A DNA stretch of 64,000 nucleotides, taken from assembly GCA_018241025.1 (NCBI GenBank), contig JAFEEQ010000026.1, forward strand, positions 140,735 to 204,734. The letters run 5' to 3'. Below, in pieces: positions 42,743-52,890 of the stretch (positions are counted from its first letter, which is position 1; each line of letters opens with the position of its first letter). The notes beneath the pieces are model-generated. The model saw only the letters and a program-made list of their open reading frames with translations, was not told where the DNA came from and searched no databases. The position numbers and the translations under genes were made by a program. Source of the DNA: Pseudomonadota bacterium (GTDB taxonomy: Bacteria > Pseudomonadota > Alphaproteobacteria > Micropepsales > Micropepsaceae).

Positions 42743-43648
42743 TTGACCGACAGCATCGTCGAACTCTCCCACGTCACCAAACGCTTCGGCGATTTCACCG
42801 CGGTCAGCGATCTTTCTTTCGCGCTCGAGCGCGGTTCGATCCTCGGATTCCTCGGCCCCAACGGTGCGGGCAAGACGACGACGCTGCGCATGATGCTCGG
42901 CATCCTCGCGCCGGATGAAGGCAGCATCCGCGTCCTTGGCCGCGACATCTCCGAGGTGCGCAACCGCATCGGATATCTCCCGGAGGAGCGCGGCCTCTAC
43001 AAGCGCATGCGCGCCGACGCGGCCATCGCATACATTGCGACATTGAAAGGCATGGATCGCGCGCCGGCCTTCGCCCGCGCGCGCGAACTTCTCCAAGGCT
43101 TCGGCCTCGGCGATTTCGCGCAGGTGCGCATCGAAGGCCTGTCGAAAGGCATGGCGCAGAAGGTCCAGGTGCTGGCCGCCATTGCGCACAATCCGGAATT
43201 CGTCATCCTCGACGAGCCATTCTCGGGCCTCGATCCGGTCAACCAGAGCGAACTCGAAAGCTTCATCCGGCGCGAGGCGCAATCGGGCAAGACGATCCTG
43301 TTCTCCACTCACACGATGCAGCATGCCGAACGCCTCTGCGACCGGCTGATCGTGCTCGCCAAGGGACGCAAGCGCTTCGAAGGCACGCTCGACGAAGCGC
43401 GCAGTCTCCTGCCGCGCCGTGCCCGTCTCGCGGCCGATGGCGATCTCGCCTTTCTTGCATCGGTGCCGGGCGTGGCCGCGGTTACGCCGGGCACGCCATA
43501 TTGGACGGTCGACCTGAAGGAGGGCGCCGATGGCCGCGAGCTCCTCGCGGCCTGTTTCCGCAACGGCGTGCCGCTCAGCCATTTCGATACCGCGCCGCCC
43601 GGACTGCACGATGTCTTCGTATCCCTCGTCGGCGGAGAGGCGGCATGA
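42743..43648 (+). CDS. ABC transporter ATP-binding protein (NatA/CcmA-type)
   Basis: 301 aa, TTG start. Walker A GPNGAGKT at about 38-45; signature LSKGMAQKVQ (degenerate LSGGQ), Walker B FVILDEP, H-loop STHTMQHAE. A C-terminal ~70 residues (DUF4162-like) are typical of Na+/drug exporter ATPases. Overlaps the permease start by 4 nt, forming a two-gene exporter. Confidence 0.92.
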   Translation: MTDSIVELSHVTKRFGDFTAVSDLSFALERGSILGFLGPNGAGKTTTLRMMLGILAPDEGSIRVLGRDISEVRNRIGYLPEERGLYKRMRADAAIAYIATLKGMDRAPAFARARELLQGFGLGDFAQVRIEGLSKGMAQKVQVLAAIAHNPEFVILDEPFSGLDPVNQSELESFIRREAQSGKTILFSTHTMQHAERLCDRLIVLAKGRKRFEGTLDEARSLLPRRARLAADGDLAFLASVPGVAAVTPGTPYWTVDLKEGADGRELLAACFRNGVPLSHFDTAPPGLHDVFVSLVGGEAA

Positions 43649-45096
43649 GACAGGTCTGGCTCATCGCCCGTCAGGAGTTCATCAAATACGTCACGCGGCG
43701 CGGCTTCGCGCTTTCGATCCTGATGTTTCCGCTCTGGATCGTGATCGTCACCATGGTGCCGAAATGGACCGGCGCCGAAAGCGATACGCCGCGCAGCCAT
43801 GTCTACACCGTGATCGATCGCAGCGGCGGCGGCTTCGAAACCGTGCTGGCCTGCATGCCGATGCGCGAGACGGATGAAAGCTGGCTCGAAGGCGCGCAGC
43901 ACTACGCCGCGACACTGACGGATCGCGCGAAGCTGCCCAACATCGCGACGCTGCACACCTCCAGCCCCTGCGGTCCGGCGCCCGACAGGCCGGCGATAGA
44001 GGCTGCGCTCAACGCCGCACGCAAGCCCGGCGCACCGGCCTTCGCCGGTCTCGACGGCGGTCCCAGCCTCACCTTCATCGGCGCGCCGGATTATCTTCGC
44101 GCTGCGGGCAATTCCGAATTTGCCGCCGCCGCACGCCGCGCGCTTTCCGATGCGGTCCCGCTCGACACCATCGTCGTGCTGTCGAAGGATTTCGGTGCGG
44201 GGACGGATGTCGAGATCTGGACCAACGACCGCGATCCCGATTTCCGCGACCTGATCCGCTCCACCCTGACGCGCGAACTGCGCTTCCGTGCCGTGCGCCG
44301 CGCCGCGCCGGGCTTCGACGATCGTGCAGCGCTCGAATTGTCGGCCTCGGTCCATGTCCAGGATCCCACTGCCGCGGCCTCGGGCAGCTTCATCACCGAC
44401 CAGGTGATCTCGATTGCCCTGGCGGTCATCCTCTTCGTCGTGTCGGTGATGAATTCCTCGGTCCTGCTCCAGGGCGTGATCGAAGAGAAATCGACCCGCA
44501 TGGTCGAGGTTCTGCTCTCCTGCGCAACGCCGCGCGAGATCACCGCCGGCAAGCTCATCGGCGTCATCGCCGTCGCGATCACCACGCTCCTGATCTGGGG
44601 CCTCATACTCCTGCTCATGATGTCGGTCGCCAGCGCCGATCAGGCGGCCCAGGTGCTTGGCTCCCTGCGCGCCGCCGCCAGCCTGCAGACCATGCCGCTG
44701 CTGCTGCTCTATTTCCTCGGCGGCCTCCTGATCTACGGCTCGCTTTTCCTTGCCATCGGCTCCATGGCCAACAGCCTTGCCGACGCGCAATCGCTGCTCG
44801 GCCCGTCGATGCTGATCCTGATGCTGCCCAACCTGATGATCTCCGGCGTCATCCACGACCCCAACGGCCCGCTCGCGACCTGGCTGACCTTCGTGCCGAT
44901 CTACACGCCCTTCTTCATGATGCTGCGCATCGCCTCGCATCCGCCGGTCTGGCAGGTGTGGAGTGCTTCGCTGCTCATCGTCGTCACCACGATCGTGATG
45001 GTGCAGTGGTCGGGCCGGGTCTTTGCCCGCCACATCCTCTCGACCGAGCGTCCGCCGGCACTCGGCCGCATCCTCGCGGGCATTCTGCGGCGCTGA
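43645..45096 (+). CDS. ABC-2 type permease (NatB-like)
   Basis: 483 aa. One membrane helix near residue 22, a large extracytoplasmic domain (about 50-240, two Cys), then five or six helices (ISIALAVILFVVSVMNSSVL, ITAGKLIGVIAVAITTLLIW, MPLLLLYFLGGLLIYGSLFL, SMLILMLPNLMISGVI). VLLQGVIEEKSTRMVEVLLS is the ABC2_membrane_3 signature. Exports an unknown substrate with the upstream ATPase. Confidence 0.92.
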   Translation: MRQVWLIARQEFIKYVTRRGFALSILMFPLWIVIVTMVPKWTGAESDTPRSHVYTVIDRSGGGFETVLACMPMRETDESWLEGAQHYAATLTDRAKLPNIATLHTSSPCGPAPDRPAIEAALNAARKPGAPAFAGLDGGPSLTFIGAPDYLRAAGNSEFAAAARRALSDAVPLDTIVVLSKDFGAGTDVEIWTNDRDPDFRDLIRSTLTRELRFRAVRRAAPGFDDRAALELSASVHVQDPTAAASGSFITDQVISIALAVILFVVSVMNSSVLLQGVIEEKSTRMVEVLLSCATPREITAGKLIGVIAVAITTLLIWGLILLLMMSVASADQAAQVLGSLRAAASLQTMPLLLLYFLGGLLIYGSLFLAIGSMANSLADAQSLLGPSMLILMLPNLMISGVIHDPNGPLATWLTFVPIYTPFFMMLRIASHPPVWQVWSASLLIVVTTIVMVQWSGRVFARHILSTERPPALGRILAGILRR

Positions 45097-45137
45097 CCGC
45101 TCTGGCGCGTCGGCACGGTGCTCCCTAGTCTGGTGCC

Positions 45138-45863
45138 ATGCTTCGCACCAGGGACGAATTTCCCGGCCACGCCAACGCGCGCGCCTTTCTCGAAGGCGAG
45201 ATCGCGCGCCGGGGCAGCCGCACGGTCGCCGATATCGGCGCCGGTGCGAATCCCGTGATCCCGCCGGACTCCGGGGCACGCTCGGGTCTCGACTACACGA
45301 TCATCGACATTTCGGCGGTGGAACTCGCAAAGGCGCCGCCGGGCTATCGCCGCGTCTGTGCCGACATCGCGACACCGGGACTTGCGCAGTCGCCGCTGCT
45401 CGGCGGCAAGCGCTTCGATCTGGTGTTCACCCACATGCTGCACGAGCATCTGAAGGATCCGCTGACCGCCCATCGCAACATCTTCGATCTCCTGGCGCCG
45501 GGCGGCGTGGCGATCCACCTGTTTCCGTCGCCAAACAACCTGCCGCTGTTCCTGAACAAGGTCCTGCCGCCGGCAATCTCGCATGCGGCGATGCGCGTCT
45601 TGCAGCCGATCCGCGCGCGCGACGGCCGGCGCGGAAAGTTTCCCGCATACTACCGGCTCTGCGGCGCGCCGTCGGCCAGGCTCAACCGCACCTTCGAATC
45701 TCTCGGCTATGTCGTCGAAGAGCACACGGGTTTTATCGGCCACAATTACTATCGCCGGATACCGCTCTTGCGCACCGTCGAGCGGCGCCTGCGTCCGCTG
45801 CTCGCAGCGTGGAATGCGCCGGTCATCAGCAACGTGAAGCTGGTACTGCGCAAGCCGCTCTGA
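45138..45863 (+). CDS. class I SAM-dependent methyltransferase
   Basis: 241 aa. SAM motif I VADIGAGANPVIPP at about 29-42, motif II YTIIDISAVEL, post-motif FDLVFTHMLHEHLKDP and FDLLAPGGVAIHLFP. The 'THMLxEH' pattern resembles methyltransferases of sugar or lipid metabolism. Substrate unknown. Confidence 0.88.
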   Translation: MLRTRDEFPGHANARAFLEGEIARRGSRTVADIGAGANPVIPPDSGARSGLDYTIIDISAVELAKAPPGYRRVCADIATPGLAQSPLLGGKRFDLVFTHMLHEHLKDPLTAHRNIFDLLAPGGVAIHLFPSPNNLPLFLNKVLPPAISHAAMRVLQPIRARDGRRGKFPAYYRLCGAPSARLNRTFESLGYVVEEHTGFIGHNYYRRIPLLRTVERRLRPLLAAWNAPVISNVKLVLRKPL

Positions 45864-45864
45864 T

Positions 45865-46452
45865 TCATCCGGCAAACAGGTTCAACTTCGCCCATTGCAG
45901 CAGGATGATCGTCTTGGCGTCGGCGATGCGGCCCTCCGTGATCATCGCATAGGCGTCGTCGAAGGGCAGTTCGACAACCTCGATGTCCTCGCCTTCATCG
46001 GCCAATCCGCCGCCTGCGCCCGCCTTGTCGTTCGCGGAATAAGGCGCGGCGAAGAAGTGCATGCGTTCGGTGACGGCGCCGGGACTCATGAAGGCTTCGA
46101 ACAGCCTGGTCACGGCGCCGATGCGGTAGCCGGTTTCTTCCTCGGTCTCGGCCCGGATGCGTGCTTCGGGCTCGGCACTGTCGAGCATCCCCGCCGCCGC
46201 CTCGATCATCTGCTCGCGATAGCCGGCGAGGAAGGCGGGCAGACGGAACTGGCGCGTCAGCACCACCGTCCGCCGTGCCGCGTCATAGAGCAGGATCGTC
46301 GCCGCGCTGCCACGCTCGAAGACCTCGCGCGTGAGGCGCTGCAAGCGTCCGTCACCACGCCGCCACGAAAAATCCGTCCGCCGCAATTTGGCATACCCGT
46401 CGGACAGCAGGACGGTGTCGTGGATCTGCACGCGATCCGAAACGTCGGTCAT
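45865..46452 (-). CDS. Nudix hydrolase, NudK/ADP-ribose pyrophosphatase type
   Basis: 195 aa. TREVFERGSAATILLYDAAR and VVLTRQFRLPAFLAG precede the Nudix box GMLDSAEPEARIRAETEEET-GY, spaced as in GDP-mannose hydrolase NudK; the usual Arg/Lys before the first box Glu is Ala here. SPGAVTERMHFFAAPYSAND follows. Cleaves nucleoside diphosphate sugars; exact substrate not certain. Convergent with the methyltransferase, one base apart. Confidence 0.88.
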   Translation of the reverse strand: MTDVSDRVQIHDTVLLSDGYAKLRRTDFSWRRGDGRLQRLTREVFERGSAATILLYDAARRTVVLTRQFRLPAFLAGYREQMIEAAAGMLDSAEPEARIRAETEEETGYRIGAVTRLFEAFMSPGAVTERMHFFAAPYSANDKAGAGGGLADEGEDIEVVELPFDDAYAMITEGRIADAKTIILLQWAKLNLFAG

Positions 46453-46483
46453 GGCTCACCTCGCGGCGCCACTCTGCCACAAA

Positions 46484-46513
46484 CAAAAAAGCCGCCCCAA
46501 CGGAGCGGCTCTT
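46484..46513 (-). terminator. rho-independent terminator of rpsU
   Basis: On the minus strand AGCCGC and GCGGCT form a stem with a 9-nt loop, followed by TTTTTTG. Lies 20 nt after the rpsU stop. Confidence 0.88.
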
Positions 46514-46532
46514 TCGAATTCTGTTTGCAGCC

Positions 46533-46745
46533 TTAGCGCGGCAGGAGGCCTTCGCGCTGCAGGCGCTTGCGCTGGAGCTTGCGATAGCGGCGGATCGCTT
46601 CGGCGCGTTCGCGCGCGCGCTTCTCGCTCGGCTTCTCGTAATGGCCGCGCAGCTTCATCTCGCGGAAGATGCCTTCACGCTGCATCTTCTTCTTGAGCGC
46701 CTTCAGCGCCTGGTCGATGTTGTTGTCGCGAACGATGATCTGCAA
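46533..46745 (-). CDS. rpsU: 30S ribosomal protein S21
   Basis: 70 aa: [40 protein letters not shown], and the Arg-rich tail [21 protein letters not shown]21 aids base-pairing of mRNA with the 16S 3' end during initiation. Stand-alone gene with its own terminator. Confidence 0.97.
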   Translation of the reverse strand: MQIIVRDNNIDQALKALKKKMQREGIFREMKLRGHYEKPSEKRARERAEAIRRYRKLQRKRLQREGLLPR

Positions 46746-46960
46746 AGTCTGCTCCTGGCCGCCCGTTTTGGGAGGCGCGGGAGATATCAGAAGGCCTTAA
46801 GCCTGTCTACCCGCCCTTGACGACGGTTGACAGTATTCCTATCTCCCACCTGTGCATGATCCGGCAGCACTGGATTGCGCGGGCCGGACGGCGCAAAATC
46901 CCGCAAACAATGATCAACCCGTGGTGGTTTTAGGGCCCCAGGGTTCCAGATATCGAAGCC

Positions 46961-47503
46961 ATGGCCATTCTCAAGATCGCCCGCATGGGCCACCCCGTTC
47001 TCGCCCAGATCGCCCAGCCGGTCGCCAATCCGGCCGCGCCGGAGATTCGCCGTCTGGTCTCCGACATGGTCGAGACCATGATCGACGCCAACGGCGCCGG
47101 CCTCGCCGCGCCGCAGGTCCATGTTCCGCTCCGGGTCGTGGTGTTCCAGGCGCCCGACGGCCGCTCCGATCCGGGCCTCTCCGAGGAAGAGCGCTTCGAC
47201 CACACCGCGCCGCTGACCGTGCTCGTCAATCCCGAGATCGAGATCGTGAGCCCGCAGCTGGAAGGCGGCTGGGAAGGCTGCCTCTCGGTGCCCGGCCTGC
47301 GTGGCTATGTCGAGCGTCCCTTCCACATCCGCTATCGCGGCTTCGATCTCGAAGGAAAGCCGGTCGCCCGCACCGCCAAGGGCTTCCACGCCCGCGTCGT
47401 GCAGCACGAATGCGATCACCTCGACGGCCGGCTCTATCCGAGCCGGATGAGCGATCTCGGCAAACTCATCTTCGAGAGCGAAGCCAAACACTGGGCCTCC
47501 TGA
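46961..47503 (+). CDS. def: peptide deformylase
   Basis: 180 aa. Motif 1 GAGLAAPQV (Gly-Ala instead of the common Gly-Ile), motif 2 EGCLSVPG with the metal Cys, motif 3 QHECDHLDG with the two metal His and catalytic Glu. Removes the N-formyl group from nascent proteins. An upstream TTGACG/TATCTC pair near 46836 is a weak promoter candidate. Confidence 0.95.
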   Translation: MAILKIARMGHPVLAQIAQPVANPAAPEIRRLVSDMVETMIDANGAGLAAPQVHVPLRVVVFQAPDGRSDPGLSEEERFDHTAPLTVLVNPEIEIVSPQLEGGWEGCLSVPGLRGYVERPFHIRYRGFDLEGKPVARTAKGFHARVVQHECDHLDGRLYPSRMSDLGKLIFESEAKHWAS

Positions 47504-47532
47504 ACCGGCGTCATCAGCGAAGGAAACTGTTC

Positions 47533-48129
47533 ATGTCCATCCGCATTGGGATCGCCGCGCTGGCCCTTTTCGCGCTCGTGCCGGCCGCTGCATCGGCCGC
47601 CGATCTCGACGTCGTCAACGTCGCCGCGCCGGCGATCAACTGCGTGTTCAATGCGACCTGCAAGGTGACGGTTTTCGACACCTACTCCAGTTTCACGCCG
47701 AACGGCGACAGTGGCGAGGCGCATCTGCAATCGCGGACTTATGCCGCCGAACCGCCGGCCCCGCTCGCGGGCAAGATGGCGTATCTCTATCGCGTCGATC
47801 TCACCGGCGTGACTGCTCCAGCGACGACAAACTGCGTGACCGCGGTGCAGTTCGTCTTCGGCCCGATCACCAAGGGTCCCTTCGCGCCCGGCAGTCCGCC
47901 AAAGGACATCTTCGTCGTCACCTCCGGTGGCCTCGGCAGCGTCTCGGTGGCGAATGCGACGGTTGCCGGCAACATCGTGACGGTGAACTTCCCGGCGCGC
48001 GGCGTCTGCCCCGGCCAGACCAGCTATTTCTTCGGCCTGGTGTCGGCGACCACGGTTCCGGTCAACGCGACGGCACGGATCTTCTACGGGTCCGGCGAAA
48101 GCGCCACGACCGGCGTCCGCGTGCCCTGA
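47533..48129 (+). CDS. secreted protein of unknown function
   Basis: 198 aa from the ATG at 47533. Signal peptide IRIGIAALALFALVPAAASA, mature beta-rich domain with four Cys (INCVFNATCKVTVFDT, TTNCVTAVQFVFGP, ARGVCPGQTSYFFGL) that could make two disulfides. No family recognised. A much longer upstream reading overlaps def in another frame and is rejected. Confidence 0.75.
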   Translation: MSIRIGIAALALFALVPAAASAADLDVVNVAAPAINCVFNATCKVTVFDTYSSFTPNGDSGEAHLQSRTYAAEPPAPLAGKMAYLYRVDLTGVTAPATTNCVTAVQFVFGPITKGPFAPGSPPKDIFVVTSGGLGSVSVANATVAGNIVTVNFPARGVCPGQTSYFFGLVSATTVPVNATARIFYGSGESATTGVRVP

Positions 48130-48204
48130 CCCCGCGTCGCCGCGTCCGCTGACTTTCGGGCGCATCAGGCCGATACTGGCCGCAACAGAAAGCCCGAGGC
48201 GGAT

Positions 48205-48861
48205 ATGGCCGCGCGCAAGAAGAAGACCGACGACGCCGCGCTCAAGGCCGCGATTTGCGACGCGGCGCTGAAGCATGTCGTGTTCGACGGCTTCACCGAC
48301 AAGGCGCTGGCCCGCGGCGCCGCCGATGCGGGTGCCGACAAGGCGGCGCTCAAGCGTCTCTTTCCCGACGGTCCGATGAGCCTGATCGACGCCTTCTCGG
48401 AAGGCGCCGATGCCGCGATGGAAGAAAGTCTCGCGGCGATGGATTTGAAGGCAATGAAGATCCGCGCCCGCATCGCCGCCGCGGTGATGGCGCGGATCGA
48501 GGCGTTGCGTCCCAACAAGGAAGCCGCCCGCCGCGCCGCCGCGTTCCTCTCGCTACCGCCGCATGCCGCGCATGGCGCGACGCTCATCTGGCGCACGGTC
48601 GATGCGATGTGGCGCGCCGCCGGCGACACCGCGACCGATTTCAACTTCTATACCAAGCGCGGCATCCTCTCCGGCGTCTACACCGCGACGCTGATGCGCT
48701 GGTTCGCCGATACCAGCGAGGGCGAAAGCGACACGACGCAATTCCTCGCCGACCGCATCGAGAATGTGATGCAGTTCGAGAAGTTCAAAGGCGAAGCGAA
48801 AAAGGCCTTCGACCGCCTGCCGCCGCTATCGGATGTGCTGGCGGCGTTCCGGCGCAGCTAG
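48205..48861 (+). CDS. COQ9 family ubiquinone biosynthesis protein
   Basis: 218 aa. TetR-like N-terminal helices (LKAAICDAALKHVVFDGFTD), then the COQ9 domain WRTVDAMWRAAGDTATDFNF, YTKRGILSGVYTATLMRWFA. COQ9 binds lipid and presents ubiquinone intermediates to Coq7; the alphaproteobacterial homologues are assumed to do likewise. Three bases separate it from the next gene. Confidence 0.9.
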   Translation: MAARKKKTDDAALKAAICDAALKHVVFDGFTDKALARGAADAGADKAALKRLFPDGPMSLIDAFSEGADAAMEESLAAMDLKAMKIRARIAAAVMARIEALRPNKEAARRAAAFLSLPPHAAHGATLIWRTVDAMWRAAGDTATDFNFYTKRGILSGVYTATLMRWFADTSEGESDTTQFLADRIENVMQFEKFKGEAKKAFDRLPPLSDVLAAFRRS

Positions 48862-48864
48862 AAG

Positions 48865-49809
48865 ATGTCTGCGCTCGACGATCTCGCAAGTTACGCCGAA
48901 GCCCAGAAGACGACCGGTCTGCTGGTGATCCGTGGCGGCCGCACGGTGATCGAGCGGAATTTTCCGTTGCCGCCCGGCAGCGATGCCTTCACTGCCATGC
49001 TGGTGCGCGGCACGGCCGCCGACGGCGCGCTGCTCGAAGACGTTGCCTCTCAGCAGAAGAGCGTCATCGCCCTGCTCGCCGGCATCGCCATCGACCGCGG
49101 CCTGCTCGACATCGGCCGTCCGGTCGCAGATTACATCGGCGCAGGCTGGACCAAGGCGACACCGGAGCAGGAACCCGCCATTGCCGTCCGCCATCTGCTC
49201 GAGATGACCTCGGGTCTCAGCGAGGCGCTCACCGTCGAAGCGCCGCCGGGCGCGAAATTCTTCTACAACACGCCGGCCTATGCCCGGCTTCAGCGCGTGC
49301 TCGAAGCCGCCGCCGGCATGAAGCTCGATGCGCTCACCCGTGACTGGCTCACCGGCCCGCTCGGCACTGCGGAGATGGCATGGCGTCCGCGCCCGGCCGA
49401 ATTGGCGCAATCCTCGGGCAACGCCTGGAGCCTCGTCACCGCGCCGCGCGACGTGGCGAAGCTCGGCCGGCTCGTCCTCGACGGCGGACAGGCGCCGGAT
49501 GGCGCGCGCGTCATCTCCAAAGAGCAGCTCGCCGCGATCTTCACGCCGACGCCGATCAATCCGGCCTATGGCCGCCTCTGGTGGCTCAACAACGGCGCAT
49601 GGTTCATCGATCCGACGACGACGCGGCATGAAGGTCCGATGGTGCCAGACGCGCCCGCCGACCTCGTGCTCGCGCTCGGCGCGGCGGGCCGTGTCCTCGG
49701 CGTGATTCCGTCGCTCGAACTGATCGTCGTCCGCCTCGGCCAACAACCGTCCGATGCCGATTTTCGCACCCAGTTCTGGCGCCGCGTGCTGGCGGCGGTG
49801 GACGGTTAG
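48865..49809 (+). CDS. serine hydrolase, beta-lactamase/penicillin-binding fold
   Basis: 314 aa. Nucleophile motif SQQK (ASQQKSVIALLAGIAI) at about 67-70, YNTPAY as the Tyr-x-Asn motif, and HEGPMVPDAPADLVLALGAA near the KTG region. No signal peptide is seen, so probably cytoplasmic or membrane-associated esterase. Substrate unknown. Immediately follows COQ9. Confidence 0.85.
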   Translation: MSALDDLASYAEAQKTTGLLVIRGGRTVIERNFPLPPGSDAFTAMLVRGTAADGALLEDVASQQKSVIALLAGIAIDRGLLDIGRPVADYIGAGWTKATPEQEPAIAVRHLLEMTSGLSEALTVEAPPGAKFFYNTPAYARLQRVLEAAAGMKLDALTRDWLTGPLGTAEMAWRPRPAELAQSSGNAWSLVTAPRDVAKLGRLVLDGGQAPDGARVISKEQLAAIFTPTPINPAYGRLWWLNNGAWFIDPTTTRHEGPMVPDAPADLVLALGAAGRVLGVIPSLELIVVRLGQQPSDADFRTQFWRRVLAAVDG

Positions 49810-49819
49810 CGTTTTCTCT

Positions 49820-49925
49820 CAACCCGTCATGGGCGGGCATGACCCGCCCATCCATCGCGTCGCAACTGCGACGCAACATGCTTCTCGATGGATGGCCGGC
49901 TCGGTGGCCGGCCATGACGAGATGT
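49820..49925. repeat. compound intergenic palindrome
   Basis: Nested inverted repeats: ATGGGCGGG/CCCGCCCAT, CCATCCATCG/CGATGGATGG and GCCGGC/GCCGGCC, between two convergent genes. Structure differs from the 1327/2719 family. Probably a repeat-family insertion that doubles as a terminator. Confidence 0.55.
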
Positions 49926-49952
49926 AAGTGCTACCGACGAGAGCGTCTCAAT

Positions 49953-50963
<1,011 letters not shown>

Positions 50964-50988
50964 GCTTCTCTCCAACACGGGCACATAA

Positions 50989-51021
50989 CAAAAAAAGCCC
51001 CGGACCTTTCGGCGGGGCTTC
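50989..51021 (-). terminator. rho-independent terminator after purE-purK and the 24-aa ORF
   Basis: Minus strand AAGCCCC and GGGGCTT pair around GCCGAAAGGTCC, followed by TTTTTTTG. It lies 23 nt after the stop of the small ORF at 51044. Confidence 0.85.
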
Positions 51022-51043
51022 GGATCGGCGGTTTGCGTTTGAC

Positions 51044-51118
51044 CTACGCGCGCGCAGCTTCCGAAGCCCGGCCGGGCTTCGTCGTCGTCTTCTTCGTGCG
51101 CTTGGTCATCATTTTCAT
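51044..51118 (-). CDS. 24-residue basic peptide downstream of purK
   Basis: MKMMTKRTKKTTTKPGRAS and EAARA. Nine Lys/Arg and six Thr in 24 residues. No good ribosome site, but it lies between purK (22 nt upstream) and the operon's terminator. Could be a real short protein or leader peptide; weakly supported. Confidence 0.35.
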   Translation of the reverse strand: MKMMTKRTKKTTTKPGRASEAARA

Positions 51119-51140
51119 GGCGGCGGACCGTATTGGGGCT

Positions 51141-52226
51141 TCAGTCCCTCGTCAACGGGGAAACTTCCGTAAAATGTCCCATCTTGCGGCCCGCCCGTGC
51201 CTCCGCCTTGCCGTAGAGATGCAACGCGCCCGGCCGTGCGGCGTAGCGTTCCCAGGCGAGCGCGTCGGCGCCGATGATGTTCTCCATCACCGCGTCGGCA
51301 TGGCGGGCAGGATCGCCGAGCGGCCAGCCGGCGACGGCGCGAATATGCTGCTCGAACTGGCTGACGGCGCAGGCTTCCAGCGTCCAGTGCCCGGAATTGT
51401 GCACCCGGGGCGCGATCTCGTTGACCAGCAGCGATCCGTCCTTCAGCACGAAGAGCTCGACCGCGAAGACGCCGACATAGTCGAGCGCCGTCGCGATCCT
51501 GCGCGCGATCTCCTTCGCCGCCGCGCCCTGCTCGCGTGTCAGCCGTCCCGGCACGACGGAGCGGGCGAGAATGTGGTTCTCGTGATGGTTCTCCGGCGGG
51601 TCATAGGCGGCGAAGCTGCCGTCGCGTCCGCGCGCCGCAATCACCGAGGCTTCGAAGTCGAAGTCGATGAAGGCTTCCATGATGCAGGGCACGCCCTTGA
51701 AGCTTGCGAAGGCCGCAGCAGCCTCGTCGGCGCTTTTCGGCTTCGCCTGCCCCTTGCCGTCATAGCCGAAGCGCCGCGTCTTCAGCACGGCGCGGCTGTT
51801 GTATTCGGCGAACAGCCTGCGCGCCTCGGCCCCCGAATCCACCGCGCCGAAGCGCGGCGTGGTGAGGCCGAGCGACTGCACGAAACTCTTCTCGTCGAAG
51901 CGATCCTGCGTCATTTCGAGTGCGTGTGCGCCGGGATAGACCGCCTTCGTCTGCGCGATATGCGCCACCGTCGCCGCGGGAACGTTCTCGAACTCGAAAG
52001 TCACCGCATCGCAGTGCGCGGCAAAGGCGGTCACGGCGGCAAGATCCTCGAATTTTCCGACCGTATGCGCTTCGCAGACCTGGAACGCCGGCGAATCCGG
52101 ATTGTCGCAATAGACCCGTGTCTTCAGGCCGAGCCGCGCCGCGGCCAGCGCCAGCATCCGTCCGAGCTGTCCACCACCCAGAATCCCGATGGTGCCGCCC
52201 GGCGGCACGGCCTTGCCCATGCTCAT
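51141..52226 (-). CDS. purK: N5-carboxyaminoimidazole ribonucleotide synthase
   Basis: 361 aa ATP-grasp enzyme converting AIR and bicarbonate to N5-[24 protein letters not shown] at the N-terminus, VTFEFENVP near 75, [12 protein letters not shown] near 148, [46 protein letters not shown] overlaps the purE stop by 4 nt. A longer frame into purE is not real. Confidence 0.96.
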   Translation of the reverse strand: MSMGKAVPPGGTIGILGGGQLGRMLALAAARLGLKTRVYCDNPDSPAFQVCEAHTVGKFEDLAAVTAFAAHCDAVTFEFENVPAATVAHIAQTKAVYPGAHALEMTQDRFDEKSFVQSLGLTTPRFGAVDSGAEARRLFAEYNSRAVLKTRRFGYDGKGQAKPKSADEAAAAFASFKGVPCIMEAFIDFDFEASVIAARGRDGSFAAYDPPENHHENHILARSVVPGRLTREQGAAAKEIARRIATALDYVGVFAVELFVLKDGSLLVNEIAPRVHNSGHWTLEACAVSQFEQHIRAVAGWPLGDPARHADAVMENIIGADALAWERYAARPGALHLYGKAEARAGRKMGHFTEVSPLTRD

Positions 52227-52717
52227 TTGTCGGTCGGCGCCTGAGCGACGGAGGCCGTCTGCGTCGCGCGCCACGCCGTCAGCCGTTTCGCCAGCGCCTT
52301 GTCGCCGAGCGCGAGGATCGCCGCGGCATGCAGCGCCGCATTCTTCGCGCCGCTCTCGCCGATCGCGAAGGTCGCAACCGGTATACCGCCCGGCATCTGA
52401 ACGATGGAGAGCAGGCTGTCCATGCCCTTCAGCGCCTTCGACTCGACCGGCACGCCAAGCACGGGCAGCGGCGTCATCGACGCGGTCATGCCGGGCAGAT
52501 GCGCCGCGCCGCCGGCGCCCGCGATGATCACCTTCAGTCCGCGTCCCGCCGCGCCCTTGGCGTAACGGATCATCCGGTCGGGCGTGCGGTGGGCGGAGAC
52601 GATCCGGCACTCATGCGCGACGCCGAGCGCGCCGAGGATCTCGGAGGCGGGCCTGAGGGTCGGCCAGTCGGACTGGCTTCCCATGATGATGCCGACAAGT
52701 GGTTTTGGGCTGGGCAT
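52223..52717 (-). CDS. purE: N5-carboxyaminoimidazole ribonucleotide mutase
   Basis: 164 aa. [58 protein letters not shown], and [20 protein letters not shown] are the class I PurE signature. Rearranges N5-CAIR to CAIR, the substrate of PurC encoded at the other side of the window. Confidence 0.96.
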   Translation of the reverse strand: MPSPKPLVGIIMGSQSDWPTLRPASEILGALGVAHECRIVSAHRTPDRMIRYAKGAAGRGLKVIIAGAGGAAHLPGMTASMTPLPVLGVPVESKALKGMDSLLSIVQMPGGIPVATFAIGESGAKNAALHAAAILALGDKALAKRLTAWRATQTASVAQAPTDK

Positions 52718-52838
52718 GCTTCCGCACCTTTGGGTAGAATCACCCGTGAAGGAAGCGCCGCATTATAGGGTTGAAATCGCTGGCGAAAAGCCCCGGTTGA
52801 CGCCCATTTACCATTTGGTTTGTTTCATAAAGGAATTG

Positions 52839-52853
52839 TTAAAGGGCTCTTAG
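52839..52853 (+). promoter_or_regulatory. CtrA-box-like site before the GGDEF gene
   Basis: TTAA-N7-TTAG, one base from the CtrA consensus TTAA-N7-TTAA, 38 bp before the start codon in an AT-rich stretch. CtrA boxes mark cell-cycle and motility genes in Alphaproteobacteria. A single near-match only. Confidence 0.3.
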
Positions 52854-52890
52854 TATTGTTTTGCAGCCAGAATGGCCGAAGGGATCGCTC

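Noticed and set aside
46852..47532. 425-residue reading that runs through def in another frame
   Set aside because: The part over def is Arg/Gly/Pro-rich shadow sequence; the real gene starts at the signal peptide ATG at 47533.
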